A stretch of DNA of 64,000 bases from Streptomyces cylindrosporus (GTDB lineage: Bacteria > Actinomycetota > Actinomycetes > Streptomycetales > Streptomycetaceae), in assembly GCF_022698165.1 (NCBI RefSeq), contig NZ_JALDAY010000003.1, positions 702,833 through 766,832 of the forward strand. The letters run 5' to 3'. Positions 53,487-63,992 of this stretch are shown one piece after another; within the stretch, counting starts at the first letter, position 1, and each line of letters opens with the position of its first letter. The notes under the pieces are model-generated. The model had not been told where the DNA came from. It made no database searches and saw only the letters and a program-made list of their open reading frames with translations. Position numbers and translations under genes: made by a program.

Positions 53487-54167
53487 TCAGTTCTGCGAGG
53501 ACACCGACGACGTGCTCCCGGCGCCCGGTTCCAGCGCGTCCAGCGCCCGCCGCAGCCCGGTGAGTTTGCGTTCGAGATGGGCCGCGGTGGCGACCGCCGC
53601 CGCGTCGGCCGACTCGTCGTCCAGCTGCTTGGACAGCGCCTCGGCCTGCTCCTCGACCGCCGCGAGGCGCGCCGACAGCTCGGCCAGCAGACTCGCCGGC
53701 TCCTTGGTCTCGCCGACCGCCGCCTTGCCGCCGCCCTCCAACTGGAGCCGCAGCAGCGCCGCCTGCTCGCGCAGCTGGCAGTTCTTCATGTACAGCTCGA
53801 CGAAGACCGAGACCTTCGCGCGCAGCACCCACGGGTCGAACGGCTTGGAGATGTAGTCCACCGCGCCCGCCGCATAGCCCCGGAAGGTGTGGTGCGGGCC
53901 GTGGTTGATCGCGGTGAGGAAGATGATCGGGATGTCCCGGGTCCGCTCGCGCCGCTTGATGTGCGCGGCGGTCTCGAAACCGTCCATGCCCGGCATCTGG
54001 ACGTCCAGCAGAATGACCGCGAAGTCGTCCGTGAGCAGTGCCTTGAGCGCTTCCTCCCCGGACGATGCCCGCACCAGTGTCTGATCGAGCGCGGAGAGGA
54101 TGGCCTCCAGCGCGAGCAGATTCTCCGGCCGGTCATCGACCAGGAGGATCTTGGCCTTCTGCACCAT
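53487..54167 (-). CDS. osaB: Response regulator OsaB
   Basis: 226-aa regulator: receiver domain (1-125) with VDDRPEN and phospho-acceptor D55 in VILLDVQMPGMDG, followed by a coiled-coil of about 80 residues and no DNA-binding domain. It lies downstream of the hybrid kinase osaA, as in S. coelicolor, where osaA and osaB are needed for osmoadaptation and aerial growth. The ATG at 54167 has AGGAGGG 8 nt upstream. Upstream in-frame extension lacks family text. Confidence 0.88.
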   Translation of the reverse strand: MVQKAKILLVDDRPENLLALEAILSALDQTLVRASSGEEALKALLTDDFAVILLDVQMPGMDGFETAAHIKRRERTRDIPIIFLTAINHGPHHTFRGYAAGAVDYISKPFDPWVLRAKVSVFVELYMKNCQLREQAALLRLQLEGGGKAAVGETKEPASLLAELSARLAAVEEQAEALSKQLDDESADAAAVATAAHLERKLTGLRRALDALEPGAGSTSSVSSQN

Positions 54168-54411
54168 GGCCCGCCCTCCTCGCCCCGGATGTGCACCGGG
54201 CGCCGCCCCTGGGGACGACTCCCTTTCGCCGCCCGTCCTTGTGCCGGTCATCGTAGCCGCACCCCGCCTGTCGCCACACCCTGTCACCGCGATGTCACTG
54301 TGCACGTAGCAGAAACGGACCGGGAGACCAGAAGGTTCCCCGAATCCCGTACTTCTACACGGCATCGGCCACACTGAGTCAGCAACTCCGCGTGAACATC
54401 GATGATTCCCG

Positions 54412-57400
54412 TCACTCGCCCCGCATCCACTGCTCCATCACCGCCAGCAGGTGATCGGGGTCCACGGGCTTGGTCACGTAGTCGGAGGCGCCCGACTCGA
54501 TCGCCTTCTCCCGGTCGCCCTTCATCGCCTTCGCGGTCAGGGCGATGATCGGCAGGCCCGCGAACTGCGGCATCCGGCGGATCGCCGTCGTCGTCGCGTA
54601 TCCGTCCATCTCGGGCATCATGATGTCCATCAGGACGACCGCCACGTCGTCGTGCTGCTCCAGCACCTCGATGCCCTCACGGCCGTTCTCGGCGTACAGC
54701 ACCGACAGCCCGTGCTGCTCCAGCACGCTGGTCAGCGCGAACACGTTACGGATGTCGTCGTCGACGATCAGCACCTTCTGCCCGCCGAAGCGGATGCCCC
54801 GGTGCACCTCCGGCGCCGCGGGCTGCTCGGTGGCCGACCACTGCTCCGGCGACCCGGCGCGCTCGGCGTCGAGGCCGTTCCTGCGGCGGCGCCTGAAGAG
54901 CGCGGCGGCGCCGTTCTGGGTCTCCCGGTACGACTTCACCTCCGCCGGCGTCTCGACCTCCGCCTCGGGCAGCTGGGACAGCTCGACGGCGGCCACCAGG
55001 TCGCTGGCCCCGAGGGCGGCCACGGGCTGCTGGTAGCCCTGCGGAGGCAGTTCGCTGGGATGCAGCGGCAGGTACAGCGTGAACGTGGAGCCACGTCCCG
55101 GCTCGCTCTGCGCGTGGATCTCACCGCCGAGCAGCTGGGCGATCTCCCGCGAGATCGACAGCCCGAGGCCCGTACCGCCGTACTTGCGGCTGGTCGTGCC
55201 GTCGGCCTGCTTGAACGCCTCGAAGATCACCCGCATCTTGCTGGCCGCGATCCCGATGCCGGTGTCGGTCACCGAGAACGCGATCAGGGCCGCGTCCGGA
55301 TCGGTGAGCGAACCGGTCTCCAGCAGCTGTTCCTTGATCGCCGTCGGCACGTCCGCGCCGGCCGGCCGGATCACCAGCTCGACCGAGCCGGAGTCGGTGA
55401 ACTTCACCGCGTTGGACAGCAGGTTGCGCAGCACCTGAAGGAGGCGCTGCTCGTCGGTGTGCAGCGTGGCCGGGAGCTCCGGGGAGACCCGTACGGACAG
55501 GTCCAGGCCCTTCTCCGCGGTCAGCGGGCGGAAGGTGGCCTCCACGTAGTCGACGAGCTGGACGAGCGCGATGCGCGTCGGGGAGACGTCCATCTTGCCC
55601 GCCTCGACCTTGGACAGGTCGAGGATGTCGTTGATCAGCTGGAGCAGGTCGGAGCCCGCGCCGTGGATGGTCTCGGCGAACTCGACCTGCTTCGGGGTGA
55701 GGTTGGCGTCCGCGTTGTCGGCGAGCAGCTTGGCCAGGATCAGCAGCGAGTTGAGCGGCGTACGCAGCTCGTGCGACATGTTGGCGAGGAACTCGCTCTT
55801 GTAGCGCATCGACACGGCGAGCTGCTCGGCACGCTCCTCCAGGACCTGCCGCGCCTCCTCGATCTCGGTGTTCTTGACCTCGATGTCACGGTTCTGCTGG
55901 GCCAGCAGCTCGGCCTTCTCCTCCAGTTCCGCGTTGGACGCCTGGAGGGCCTTCTGCCGGTTCTCCAACTCGGCCGAGCGCTCACGGAGTTGCTCGGTCA
56001 GCTCCTGCGACTGCTTCAGCAGCTGCTCCGTCTTGGTGTTGACGGAGATCGTGTTGACGCTGGTCGCGATCATCTCCGCGATCTGGTTGAGGAAGTCCTT
56101 CTGGATCTGCGTGAAGGGCGTGAAGGAGGCCAGCTCGATGACACCGAGCACCTTGCCCTCGAACAGCACCGGGAGGACGATCACCTGCGCGGGCGGCGCC
56201 TCGCCGAGCCCGGAGGAGATCTTCAGGTAGCCGCTGGGCGCGTTCTCCACCAGGATCGTGCGCTTCTCCTCGGCGGCCGTCCCGATCAGCGCCTCGCCCG
56301 GCCGGAAGGACGTCGGCATGGAGCCCATCGAGTAGCCGTACGACCCGAGCATGCGCAGCTCGTACGCGTCCTCGCTCTCGGCGCTGAGGTCCTTGCCGTC
56401 GACCAGCGGCATCGCCACGAAGAACGCGCCGTGCTGCGCGGAGACCACCGGCGTCAGCTCGCTCATGATCAGCGAAGCCACGTCCTGGAGGTCGCGGCGG
56501 CCCTGCATCAGCGCGGAGATGCGGGCGAGGTTGCCCTTGAGCCAGTCCTGCTCCTTGTTGGCGATCGTGGTGTCCCGCAGGTTGGCGATCATCTTGTTGA
56601 TGTAGTCCTGCAGTTCCTGGATCTCGCCGGACGCGTCGACGTCGATCTTCAGGTTCAGGTCACCACGGGTCACCGCGGTGGCCACGCGCGCGATGGCGCG
56701 CACCTGCCGGGTAAGGTTTCCTGCCATTTCGTTCACGGACTCGGTGAGGTCGCGCCAGGTGCCGTCGACGTCACGCACGCGTGCCTGACCGCCGAGCGCA
56801 CCCTCCGTACCCACCTCGCGGGCGACTCGGGTGACCTCCTCGGCGAACGACGACAGCTGGTCGACCATCGTGTTGATCGTCGTCTTGAGTTCGAGGATCT
56901 CGCCGCGGGCGTCGATGTCGATCTTCTTGGTCAGGTCGCCCTTGGCGATGGCCGTGGTGACCATGGCGATGTTGCGGACCTGGCCGGTCAGGTTGGACGC
57001 CATCTGGTTCACGGACTCGGTGAGGTCCTTCCACGTACCGGCCACACCGGGTACGTGCGCCTGGCCGCCGAGGATGCCGTCCGTGCCCACCTCGCGGGCC
57101 ACCTTGGTGACCTGGTCGGCGAACGAACTCAGCGTCTTCACCATGGTGTTGAAGGTGTCGGCGAGCTGCGCGACCTCGCCGCGCGCCTCGATCGTCACCG
57201 TCCGGGTCAGGTCGCCGTTGGCGACCGCGTTGGCGACCTGGGAGATGTTGCGCACCTGCATGGTCAGGTTCTTGGCCATCAGGTTCACATTGCCGCTGAG
57301 GTCCTTCCAGATGCCCGTGACCCCGGGCACGTGCGCCTGGCCGCCCAGGATGCCCTCGGTGCCCACCTCACGGGCCACCCGGGTCACCTGCTCGGCGAAG

Positions 57401-59880
57401 CTGGACAGCTGGTCGACCATCGTGTTGACGGTCGTGACGAGTTCGAGGATCTCGCCCTTCGCGTCGACGGTGATCTTCTTGGACAGGTCGCCCTTGGCGA
57501 CGGCGGTCGTGACCTCGGCGATGTTGCGCACCTGGATGGTCAGGTTGTTCGCCATGAAGTTCACGGACTGGGTGAGGTCCTTCCAGGTGCCGGAGACACC
57601 CTGCACCTCGGCCTGGCCGCCGAGCTGGCCCTCCGTACCCACCTCACGGGCCACGCGCGTGACCTCTTCGGCGAACGACGACAGCTGGTCGACCATCGTG
57701 TTCAGGGTGTTCTTCAGCTCCAGGATCTCGCCGCGCGCGTCCACGGTGATCTTCTGGGACAGGTCACCCCGGGCCACCGCGGTGGCCACCTGGGCGATGT
57801 TGCGCACCTGGGCAGTAAGGTTTCCTGCCATTCCGTTCACGGAGTCGGTCAGGTCCCGCCACACACCGGCCACGCCGGGCACCTGTGCCTGACCGCCGAG
57901 GCGGCCCTCCGTGCCCACCTCGCGGGCCACCCGGGTCACCTGGTCGGCGAAGCCGGAGAGCTGGTCGACCATCGTGTTGATGGTGTTCTTCAGCTCCAGG
58001 ATCTCGCCGCGCGCGTCGACGTCGATCTTCTGGGAGAGGTCTCCCTGGGCCACCGCGGTGGTCACCTGGGCGATCTGCCGCACCTGCGAGGTCAGGTTGC
58101 CGGCCATGAAGTTGACGGAGTCGGTGAGCTCCTTCCAGGTGCCGGAGACCCCCGGCACGACCGCCTGGCCGCCCAGCCGGCCCTCCGTGCCCACGTCCCG
58201 GGCCATCCGGGTCACCTGGTCGGCGAAGGCGGACAGCTGGTCCACCATCGTGTTCACGGTGTTCTTCAGCTGGAGCATCTCGCCGGAGACGTCCACGGTG
58301 ACCTTCTGCGACAGGTCGCCGTTGGCCACCGCCGTCGTCACCTGGGCGATGTTGCGCACCTGTCCGGTGAGGTTGCGGAACGCCGTGTTGACGGAGTCCG
58401 TCAGGTCCTTCCAGGTGCCGGCCGCCCCGGGCACCTGCGCCTGGCCGCCGAGCTCACCCTCGACACCGACCTCGCGGGCCACGCGCGTGACCTCGGAACC
58501 GAACGACTGCAGCTGGTCCACCATCCCGTTGACGGTGTTCTTCAGCTCCAGCATCTCGCCGGCCACGTCGACGGTGACCTTCTGCGACATGTCGCCGTTG
58601 GCCACGGCCGTCGTGACGGCCGCGATGTCCCTCACCTGAATGGTCAGGTTCCGGAACACGGTGTTGACGGAGTCTGTCAGGTCCTTCCAGGTGCCGGCGG
58701 CACCCGGCACGTTCGCCTGCCCGCCCAGCTGGCCCGCGGCACCGACCTCGTTGGCCACGCGGGTGACCTCGTCCGCGAAGATCCGCAGCGTCTCGGTCAT
58801 CTGGTTGATCGTGTCCGCCAGCTGCGCGACCTCGCCGCGCGCCGACACGGTCACCTTCTGCGACAGGTCACCGTTGGCCACCGCCGTCGTCACCTGGGCG
58901 ATCCCGCGCACCTGGGCAGTAAGGTTTCCTGCCATCAGGTTCACCGAATCGGTGAGGTCCTTCCACACACCGGCCACGCCAGGCACCTGCGCCTGACCGC
59001 CGAGCTCACCCTCAGTGCCCACCTCACGGGCGACTCGCGTCACCTCGGAGGAGAACGACGACAGCTGGTCCACCATCGTGTTGACGGTGTTCTTCAGCTC
59101 CAGCATCTCGCCGGCCACGTGCACGGTGACCTTGCGGGACAGGTCGCCCTTGGCCACAGCAGTGGTCACCAGCGCGATGTCCCGCACCTGCGCGGTCAGC
59201 CGGTACGCCATGGTGTTGACGGAGTCCGTGAGGTCCTTCCACGAACCCGACATGCCACGCACGCGTGCCTGGCCGCCCAGCTTGCCCTCGGTACCCACCT
59301 CGCTGGCCACCCGCGTGACCTCGTCGGTGAACGTCGACAGCTGATCGACAAGGTTGTTTACAGTCCGCCCGACCTTGAGGAACTCCCCGCGCAGCGGGTG
59401 CCCGGTCCCGTCGGGCGCCTGCGTCCGCAGCTCCATCCGCGGCGAGAGGTCGCCCTCGGCCACCGCGGACAGCACCCGTCCGACCTCGGAGACGGGCCGT
59501 ACGAGGTCGTCCACGAGCGCATTGGAGGCCTCGACCGCGGCGGCCCAGGAACCCTCGTAGGCGCCCGTCTCCAGCCGCTCCGTGAGCTTGCCCTCGCGGC
59601 CAACCATCCGCCGCACCCGCGACAGCTCACCCGTCAGGTGCAGATTGCGGTCGGCCACCTCGTTGAAGACCGCGGCGATCTCGGACATCACGCCGTCGCC
59701 GGACACCGTGAGCCGCTTGCGGAAGTTTCCGTCGCGCATCGCGACGAGAGCCGCCAGCAGCCGGTTCAGGGACGCCGTGTCCACCGCGGTGGTCCCGCCG
59801 CGCGGTTTGCGTTGGTTGCTCAGGGACTGTCCGCCTTTCGCGCGCGTTTTAGTGCCCCGCGTCGCTGCGCCAGACTCCAC
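54412..59880 (-). CDS. osaA: Hybrid histidine kinase OsaA with poly-HAMP array
   Basis: 1822-aa cytoplasmic kinase; no membrane segment is seen. Order: two degenerate HAMP-like units (about 35-198), ten near-identical 92-residue units (199-1118), a GAF domain (about 1135-1290), a coiled coil, HisKA with [13 protein letters not shown] (H about 1368), ATPase domain ([18 protein letters not shown]), and a C-terminal receiver with [12 protein letters not shown] (D about 1748). The unit pattern is [16 protein letters not shown]...NLT.QVR.IA.VTTAVA.GDLS. Fungal group III osmosensors have the same HAMP-repeat design with fewer units. The GTG start has GGGAGGG 6 nt upstream. Confidence 0.92.
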   Translation of the reverse strand: MESGAATRGTKTRAKGGQSLSNQRKPRGGTTAVDTASLNRLLAALVAMRDGNFRKRLTVSGDGVMSEIAAVFNEVADRNLHLTGELSRVRRMVGREGKLTERLETGAYEGSWAAAVEASNALVDDLVRPVSEVGRVLSAVAEGDLSPRMELRTQAPDGTGHPLRGEFLKVGRTVNNLVDQLSTFTDEVTRVASEVGTEGKLGGQARVRGMSGSWKDLTDSVNTMAYRLTAQVRDIALVTTAVAKGDLSRKVTVHVAGEMLELKNTVNTMVDQLSSFSSEVTRVAREVGTEGELGGQAQVPGVAGVWKDLTDSVNLMAGNLTAQVRGIAQVTTAVANGDLSQKVTVSARGEVAQLADTINQMTETLRIFADEVTRVANEVGAAGQLGGQANVPGAAGTWKDLTDSVNTVFRNLTIQVRDIAAVTTAVANGDMSQKVTVDVAGEMLELKNTVNGMVDQLQSFGSEVTRVAREVGVEGELGGQAQVPGAAGTWKDLTDSVNTAFRNLTGQVRNIAQVTTAVANGDLSQKVTVDVSGEMLQLKNTVNTMVDQLSAFADQVTRMARDVGTEGRLGGQAVVPGVSGTWKELTDSVNFMAGNLTSQVRQIAQVTTAVAQGDLSQKIDVDARGEILELKNTINTMVDQLSGFADQVTRVAREVGTEGRLGGQAQVPGVAGVWRDLTDSVNGMAGNLTAQVRNIAQVATAVARGDLSQKITVDARGEILELKNTLNTMVDQLSSFAEEVTRVAREVGTEGQLGGQAEVQGVSGTWKDLTQSVNFMANNLTIQVRNIAEVTTAVAKGDLSKKITVDAKGEILELVTTVNTMVDQLSSFAEQVTRVAREVGTEGILGGQAHVPGVTGIWKDLSGNVNLMAKNLTMQVRNISQVANAVANGDLTRTVTIEARGEVAQLADTFNTMVKTLSSFADQVTKVAREVGTDGILGGQAHVPGVAGTWKDLTESVNQMASNLTGQVRNIAMVTTAIAKGDLTKKIDIDARGEILELKTTINTMVDQLSSFAEEVTRVAREVGTEGALGGQARVRDVDGTWRDLTESVNEMAGNLTRQVRAIARVATAVTRGDLNLKIDVDASGEIQELQDYINKMIANLRDTTIANKEQDWLKGNLARISALMQGRRDLQDVASLIMSELTPVVSAQHGAFFVAMPLVDGKDLSAESEDAYELRMLGSYGYSMGSMPTSFRPGEALIGTAAEEKRTILVENAPSGYLKISSGLGEAPPAQVIVLPVLFEGKVLGVIELASFTPFTQIQKDFLNQIAEMIATSVNTISVNTKTEQLLKQSQELTEQLRERSAELENRQKALQASNAELEEKAELLAQQNRDIEVKNTEIEEARQVLEERAEQLAVSMRYKSEFLANMSHELRTPLNSLLILAKLLADNADANLTPKQVEFAETIHGAGSDLLQLINDILDLSKVEAGKMDVSPTRIALVQLVDYVEATFRPLTAEKGLDLSVRVSPELPATLHTDEQRLLQVLRNLLSNAVKFTDSGSVELVIRPAGADVPTAIKEQLLETGSLTDPDAALIAFSVTDTGIGIAASKMRVIFEAFKQADGTTSRKYGGTGLGLSISREIAQLLGGEIHAQSEPGRGSTFTLYLPLHPSELPPQGYQQPVAALGASDLVAAVELSQLPEAEVETPAEVKSYRETQNGAAALFRRRRRNGLDAERAGSPEQWSATEQPAAPEVHRGIRFGGQKVLIVDDDIRNVFALTSVLEQHGLSVLYAENGREGIEVLEQHDDVAVVLMDIMMPEMDGYATTTAIRRMPQFAGLPIIALTAKAMKGDREKAIESGASDYVTKPVDPDHLLAVMEQWMRGE
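56527..59286 (-). repeat. Ten tandem 276-bp repeats inside osaA
   Basis: Ten units of exactly 276 bp (92 codons), with no indels, cover residues 199-1118 of OsaA. Identity between units is high at the protein level and variable at the DNA level. The oligonucleotide GTAAGGTTTCCTGCCA recurs at 56711, 57815 and 58919, every fourth unit. Confidence 0.92.
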
Positions 59881-60257
59881 TGTGTCCCTCCCGCAGGGGT
59901 CGACCGTTACTGCTGTGCTCCGGTACTACCGTTCGACGTACCAGTTACTGCTGCGTATTTCTGCCGGATATACCAGGCCGCACCACCGGCTGCTGCCCGC
60001 TGCATAGGGAAGTCACTCGGCCTGTCCGGACCTTCACAAGAAGCTTGCCCAGTGTTTCACCCTGCCTGAACCCGGCCATAACAGTTCGGCAGCTTCGCAC
60101 ATCGTCCGCACACCCTCTGGGCGGAAACACTGCAGACCGGCATCCGCACGGACGGCGAAGGTAAGTAACCTTGCATGCGGCTGTCCAGCCGCGCCGGTCC
60201 GTCCGGCCTGGGCGGTGGCACGAGAACGAGCGGGCATCGGAGGGGCGGCCGCACAAC
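59881..60257. other. Divergent osaA/osaC promoter region
   Basis: This 377-bp gap is more AT-rich than its surroundings and lies between the divergent starts. It holds a 15-bp dyad AAGGTAAGTAACCTT (60158-60172). The frame of osaC stays open upstream to an ATG at 60171, but that text is not domain-like. Confidence 0.6.
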
Positions 60258-63011
60258 ATGACCACCGGACTGATCCCGGGGGGACAGCCCCCGGACCCCC
60301 GGCCGACGGGCGGCCTGCCGCATCAGCGGCACGAGCCGGTCGGCCACGGAGTCCTGCACGCCGACAACCGGACGAGGAGTTCAGTGATCACCGCGCGCGC
60401 GGCCGCCAGCTTCGAGCCCGTCGGGCGATCGGTAGCGACCGCCCGCTCCTTCGTCCGCGACACGCTCCAGGGCTGGGGTTTCGCCGACATCGTCGACGAC
60501 GCCGTCGTTCTCACCAGCGAGCTGGTGACCAACGCCGTGGTGCACGCGGGCACCGCCGCCGACGTCCTGTGCCTGCGCAGCGACGAGGGCGTACGCATCG
60601 AGGTCGCCGACCGGTATCCGGAGCGCGAGATCCCCCTCCAGGGCCATCCCTCCACCATGGGCAGCCCCGACCGCGAGGGCGGCCGCGGACTCCAGCTGTG
60701 CGCCGCGCTGGCCGGCCGCTGGGGCGTCGAGTACACGCCCACGCACAAGCAGGTCTGGTTCCAACTCGACCTCCCCGAGCGCGCGGTGGGCACCCGCGCC
60801 GCCGGCCCGTCCCTCCCGGCCGACCTGCTCCCCCTCGCCGACGGCAGAGTGCGCGTCGCGGTCGTCCAGATCGACCGCACCGGCTCCATCAGCTCGTGGA
60901 ACGAGGACGCGGAGGAACTCTTCGGCTACCCCGCCGAACAAGTGATCGGAAAGCCTCTTACCGATCTCGCCGCCTGGCCGCACACCCCGGGCACCAGCAC
61001 CGGCATCGCGGAGGCGCTCCAACTCTCCCGCTGGGAGGGCAGTTACGGCATAAGGGGCGCCAACGGCCGCGTCACCCCGGTGTACGCCTCCCACCTCCGG
61101 GTGCGCGACACGGGCGGTGAGCCCTCCACGGTCTGCCTCCTCGTCCGGGACCACGAACGGGCCGTCCTGCAGACCCCGTTGCGCATGCCGGCCTCCGACA
61201 CCGGCAGCTCCTCCGAGGGCCAGAGCACGGACCCCTTCGAGGTGTTCATCGGCTCCCCCGCCCCGGACGACCTCGACGGCCTCCTGCAGCGCACGGTCGA
61301 GCGGGCCCGCGACATGCTCGACGCCGACTCGGCGTTCCTGCTCCTCGCGACCGACGACGAGACGGAGTTGGAGGTCCGCGCCTCCACGGGCCTGCCCTCC
61401 GCCCGCCAGCGCTTCGCGCGCGTGCCCGTCGAGGCCGGCCCCGGCCGCTACGGCTCGGCCCGTATGCCCGCCGTCCACGACGACCTGACGGCCGTACCGG
61501 GCGCCGTACCGCTCCTGAGCGGCACGGGCATGCGCTCGGTCGTCACGGTCCCCCTGAAGGTCGAGGGCCGCCTCACCGGCTCCCTGGGCGTCGCGGCCGA
61601 GTCGCCCGGCAGATACTCCAACGAAGAGGCCCTGCGCCTCCAATTCGCCGCCGACCGCATCGCGTTGGCCGTCGAGTCGGCCCGCCTCGGCGAACTGGAA
61701 CGCCTGCGCCGCGGCTCCCTCAGCTTCCTGGTCGAGGCCTCCGACCTCCTCGCCGGCACCCTGGACCGCGACCAGACGCTGGCCCTGATGGCCCAGATGA
61801 CGGTCCCCACCCTCGCCACCTGGTGCGCGGTCTACACGATCGCCGACCAGGCCTCCGAGCCGTACCTCTCGTACGTCCTGCACGAGGACGAGGAACTCAT
61901 CGACGGCATCAAGTCGTTGCTCTCGAAGGTGCCCCCGCCGGACCCGGTGCCCACCCCCGGCGCCCGCGTCTGGTCCGCCCCCGGCGAGGTCGCCCACCAG
62001 GCGGCCCTGCGCAGCTCCATGCGCAGCCTCGGCCTGGCCGGCGGCCCGACCCACCAGGTCGCCTCCGGCATCGGCCCCACGCTCGCCACGGCGTCCGCGG
62101 TGGGCGGCGAGACCGTCGTCCTCCCCCTGGTCGCCCGCAACCGCGTCATCGGCATGCTCACCCTCGGCAAGCCCACCGACGAACACTTCCGCCAGGAAAT
62201 CCTCGAACTGGCCGAGGACTTGAGCCGCCGGGCCGCCCTGGCCCTCGACAACGCCCGCCTGTACTCGGAGCGCACGGCCATCAGCCAGTCCCTCCAGCGC
62301 AGCCTCCTGCCACCCGAGCTCCCCGAGATCGGCGGCGTCGAGGTCGAGGTCATCTACCGCGCGGCCGGCGAGGGCAACGAGGTCGGCGGCGACTTCTACG
62401 ACCTCTTCCCGATCAGCGACGGCGCCTACGGCTTCGCCATCGGAGACGTCTGCGGTACGGGCCCCAACGCGGCGGCGGTCACGGGCCTCGCCCGGCACGC
62501 GCTGCGCCTCCTGGCCCGCGAGGGCCTGTCCGGCCCCGCGGTCCTGGAGCGACTGAACTCGGCCATTCTCGACGAGGGCGCCCGCAGCCGCTTCCTGACC
62601 CTCCTGTACGGCGAACTGCGCCCCCAGGACGACGGCAGCGCGGAACTGAAGGTGGTCTGCGCCGGCCACCCCCTCCCGCTCCGACTGCGCCAGGACGGCA
62701 CGGTCGAGCCCGCGGCCGAACCCCAGCCGCTGCTCGGCGTGATGGACGACCTGGAGCTCTACGAGCAGACGGTCACGCTCGACCCCGGCGACGTCCTCCT
62801 GTGCGTCACGGACGGCGTCACGGAGCGCCGCGAGGGCACGCGCATGCTGGGCGACGACGGCCTCACCGACGTCCTCACGACCTGCACGGGCCTCACGGCG
62901 GGCGCGGTCGCGGCCCGCATCATGCGCGCGGTGGAACGCTTCGCGTCGGACGCCCCGTCCGACGACATGGCGATCCTGGCGATGCGCGTCCCGGGCCTCC
63001 ACAAGGACTGA
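60258..63011 (+). CDS. osaC: Anti-sigma kinase/PP2C phosphatase OsaC
   Basis: 917-aa multidomain protein: RsbW-like ATPase (about 45-185, LTSELVTNAVVHAG), PAS (about 210-310, ISSWNEDAEELFGYPAEQVIG), two GAF domains (about 345-500 and 505-665), and a SpoIIE/RsbU PP2C phosphatase (about 685-910, GNEVGGDFYDLF, DGVTERR, SDDMAILAMR). S. coelicolor OsaC damps SigB after osmotic stress through its kinase domain. It is divergent from osaA. The ATG at 60258 is chosen because the ATPase domain follows soon after; the next upstream ATG (60171) lies in the promoter region. A strong bidirectional terminator follows. Confidence 0.9.
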   Translation: MTTGLIPGGQPPDPRPTGGLPHQRHEPVGHGVLHADNRTRSSVITARAAASFEPVGRSVATARSFVRDTLQGWGFADIVDDAVVLTSELVTNAVVHAGTAADVLCLRSDEGVRIEVADRYPEREIPLQGHPSTMGSPDREGGRGLQLCAALAGRWGVEYTPTHKQVWFQLDLPERAVGTRAAGPSLPADLLPLADGRVRVAVVQIDRTGSISSWNEDAEELFGYPAEQVIGKPLTDLAAWPHTPGTSTGIAEALQLSRWEGSYGIRGANGRVTPVYASHLRVRDTGGEPSTVCLLVRDHERAVLQTPLRMPASDTGSSSEGQSTDPFEVFIGSPAPDDLDGLLQRTVERARDMLDADSAFLLLATDDETELEVRASTGLPSARQRFARVPVEAGPGRYGSARMPAVHDDLTAVPGAVPLLSGTGMRSVVTVPLKVEGRLTGSLGVAAESPGRYSNEEALRLQFAADRIALAVESARLGELERLRRGSLSFLVEASDLLAGTLDRDQTLALMAQMTVPTLATWCAVYTIADQASEPYLSYVLHEDEELIDGIKSLLSKVPPPDPVPTPGARVWSAPGEVAHQAALRSSMRSLGLAGGPTHQVASGIGPTLATASAVGGETVVLPLVARNRVIGMLTLGKPTDEHFRQEILELAEDLSRRAALALDNARLYSERTAISQSLQRSLLPPELPEIGGVEVEVIYRAAGEGNEVGGDFYDLFPISDGAYGFAIGDVCGTGPNAAAVTGLARHALRLLAREGLSGPAVLERLNSAILDEGARSRFLTLLYGELRPQDDGSAELKVVCAGHPLPLRLRQDGTVEPAAEPQPLLGVMDDLELYEQTVTLDPGDVLLCVTDGVTERREGTRMLGDDGLTDVLTTCTGLTAGAVAARIMRAVERFASDAPSDDMAILAMRVPGLHKD

Positions 63012-63039
63012 AGGGACTGGGAAGAGTTACGGGTACGAG

Positions 63040-63070
63040 AAAGGCCCCGCCCAATTGGGCGGGGCCTTTT
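63040..63070. terminator. Bidirectional terminator between osaC and tRNA-Thr
   Basis: Perfect 15-bp arms 63040-63054 and 63055-63069 (AAAGGCCCCGCCCAA and its complement). T-rich ends occur on both strands. Confidence 0.92.
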
Positions 63071-63073
63071 GGC

Positions 63074-63149
63074 TGGAGCCCCCTAACGGAATCGAACCGT
63101 TGACCTTCTCCTTACCATGGAGACGCTCTGCCGACTGAGCTAAGGGGGC
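63074..63149 (-). tRNA. tRNA-Thr (anticodon GGT)
   Basis: The reverse strand reads as a complete cloverleaf. Acceptor GCCCCCT pairs with AGGGGGC and is followed by U and an encoded CCA (63074-63076). The D-arm is GCTCAGTCGGCAGAGC. The anticodon stem TCTCC/GGAGA encloses loop ATGGTAA, giving anticodon GGT. The T-arm is AACGGTTCGATTCCGTT. It is read toward the shared terminator. Confidence 0.96.
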
Positions 63150-63225
63150 CTGTCGCCTTTTCGAGGTTTCCCTCGCGGCAACGGAATAGATCATACCCCG
63201 AACGGACGCCTGCTCCCAACCACGC

Positions 63226-63903
63226 TCAGAAAGCGGGCTGAAGCAGTCCGCCCAGCGCATTGCAGGCGCCCACGATGCGCTGCATGTCCCGCTTCGTCAA
63301 CGCGGCGTCGACAGGCAGAGCCAGCGTTTCGTCAGCGGCCCGCTCGGTCTCCGGCAACGAAACACACCGCCGGAACTCCGGCAGCCGGTGCACAGGAGTC
63401 TTCACCGGCACCCGGCACTCAACTCCCCGGGCCCGCACGGCGCGTGCGAAGGCATCGCGATCGGGCCGCCCGTTCCCAGGCACCCGCACGACGTACTGCT
63501 GATAGGTGTGCCCGTCACCGCCGTCGGGCGTCCGTACGCCCCTGAGCTTGGCGTCCAGATAGGCCGCCCGCTCCCGACGCTGAGCGATCTCGTCGTACGG
63601 CGCCTCGGACTCCCCCTGTTCCAGCACCAGCAGCCCGTGCCGCTGCCCGACGCCGTGCATCCGCGCGATGTCCGCGGGCCGACCGAAAAGGTGCACGACA
63701 ACCACAGCCGCCGTACGCGGAGTTACGGCCGCCTCGACAGCGGACGCGTCAAGGCAGTACGTCACCGGGTCTATGTCGGCGAACACCGGCAGCGCCCCGG
63801 CCATGGCAACGGCCTCGGCCACCTCGACGTTCCCGAACGCCGGCACGACCACCTCGTCACCGAGTCCGACGCCGGCGGCCCTGAGCATTGCAGCAGTACC
63901 CAT
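63226..63903 (-). CDS. Truncated DegT/DnrJ/EryC1/StrS aminotransferase-like protein
   Basis: 225-aa protein that aligns by eye with both ends of DegT-type sugar aminotransferases: GTAAMLRAAGVGLGDEVVVPAF, VFADIDPVTYCLDASAVEAA and HLFGRPADIARM at the start, and TYQQYVVRVPG and ALPVDAALTKRDMQRIV at the end. The middle, including the ED pair (here EQ), the PLP-binding Lys and the following domain, about 130 residues, is missing without a frameshift. The first 40 residues of the family are also absent. It cannot be a normal aminotransferase. The ATG at 63903 lacks a clear ribosome-binding site. Confidence 0.8.
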   Translation of the reverse strand: MGTAAMLRAAGVGLGDEVVVPAFGNVEVAEAVAMAGALPVFADIDPVTYCLDASAVEAAVTPRTAAVVVVHLFGRPADIARMHGVGQRHGLLVLEQGESEAPYDEIAQRRERAAYLDAKLRGVRTPDGGDGHTYQQYVVRVPGNGRPDRDAFARAVRARGVECRVPVKTPVHRLPEFRRCVSLPETERAADETLALPVDAALTKRDMQRIVGACNALGGLLQPAF

Positions 63904-63949
63904 GCTTCGGATCGTTGTTGCGCAACGTGAACTTCAAGTGACGCAGAAC

Positions 63950-63992
63950 AAAAAAGGGTTGGTCCCGGAACAGAAGTTCCGGGACCAACCCT
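63950..63992 (-). terminator. Strong terminator for a reverse-strand gene beyond the right edge
   Basis: Perfect 17-bp arms 63955-63971 and 63976-63992 with loop AGAA. On the reverse strand the stem is followed by six T (the A-run at 63950-63955). Confidence 0.9.

Noticed and set aside
54451..60069. 1872-codon open frame on the + strand opposite osaA
   Set aside because: It mirrors the codon structure of osaA (GC-rich third positions keep the antisense frame open). Its protein is His/Leu/Val/Gly/Arg-rich repetitive text without a domain, while the reverse strand encodes a complete kinase.
63917..63926. Palindrome GTTGCGCAAC upstream of the DegT-like gene
   Set aside because: A 10-bp palindrome is expected by chance in a GC-rich 64-kb window, and no second element supports an operator.
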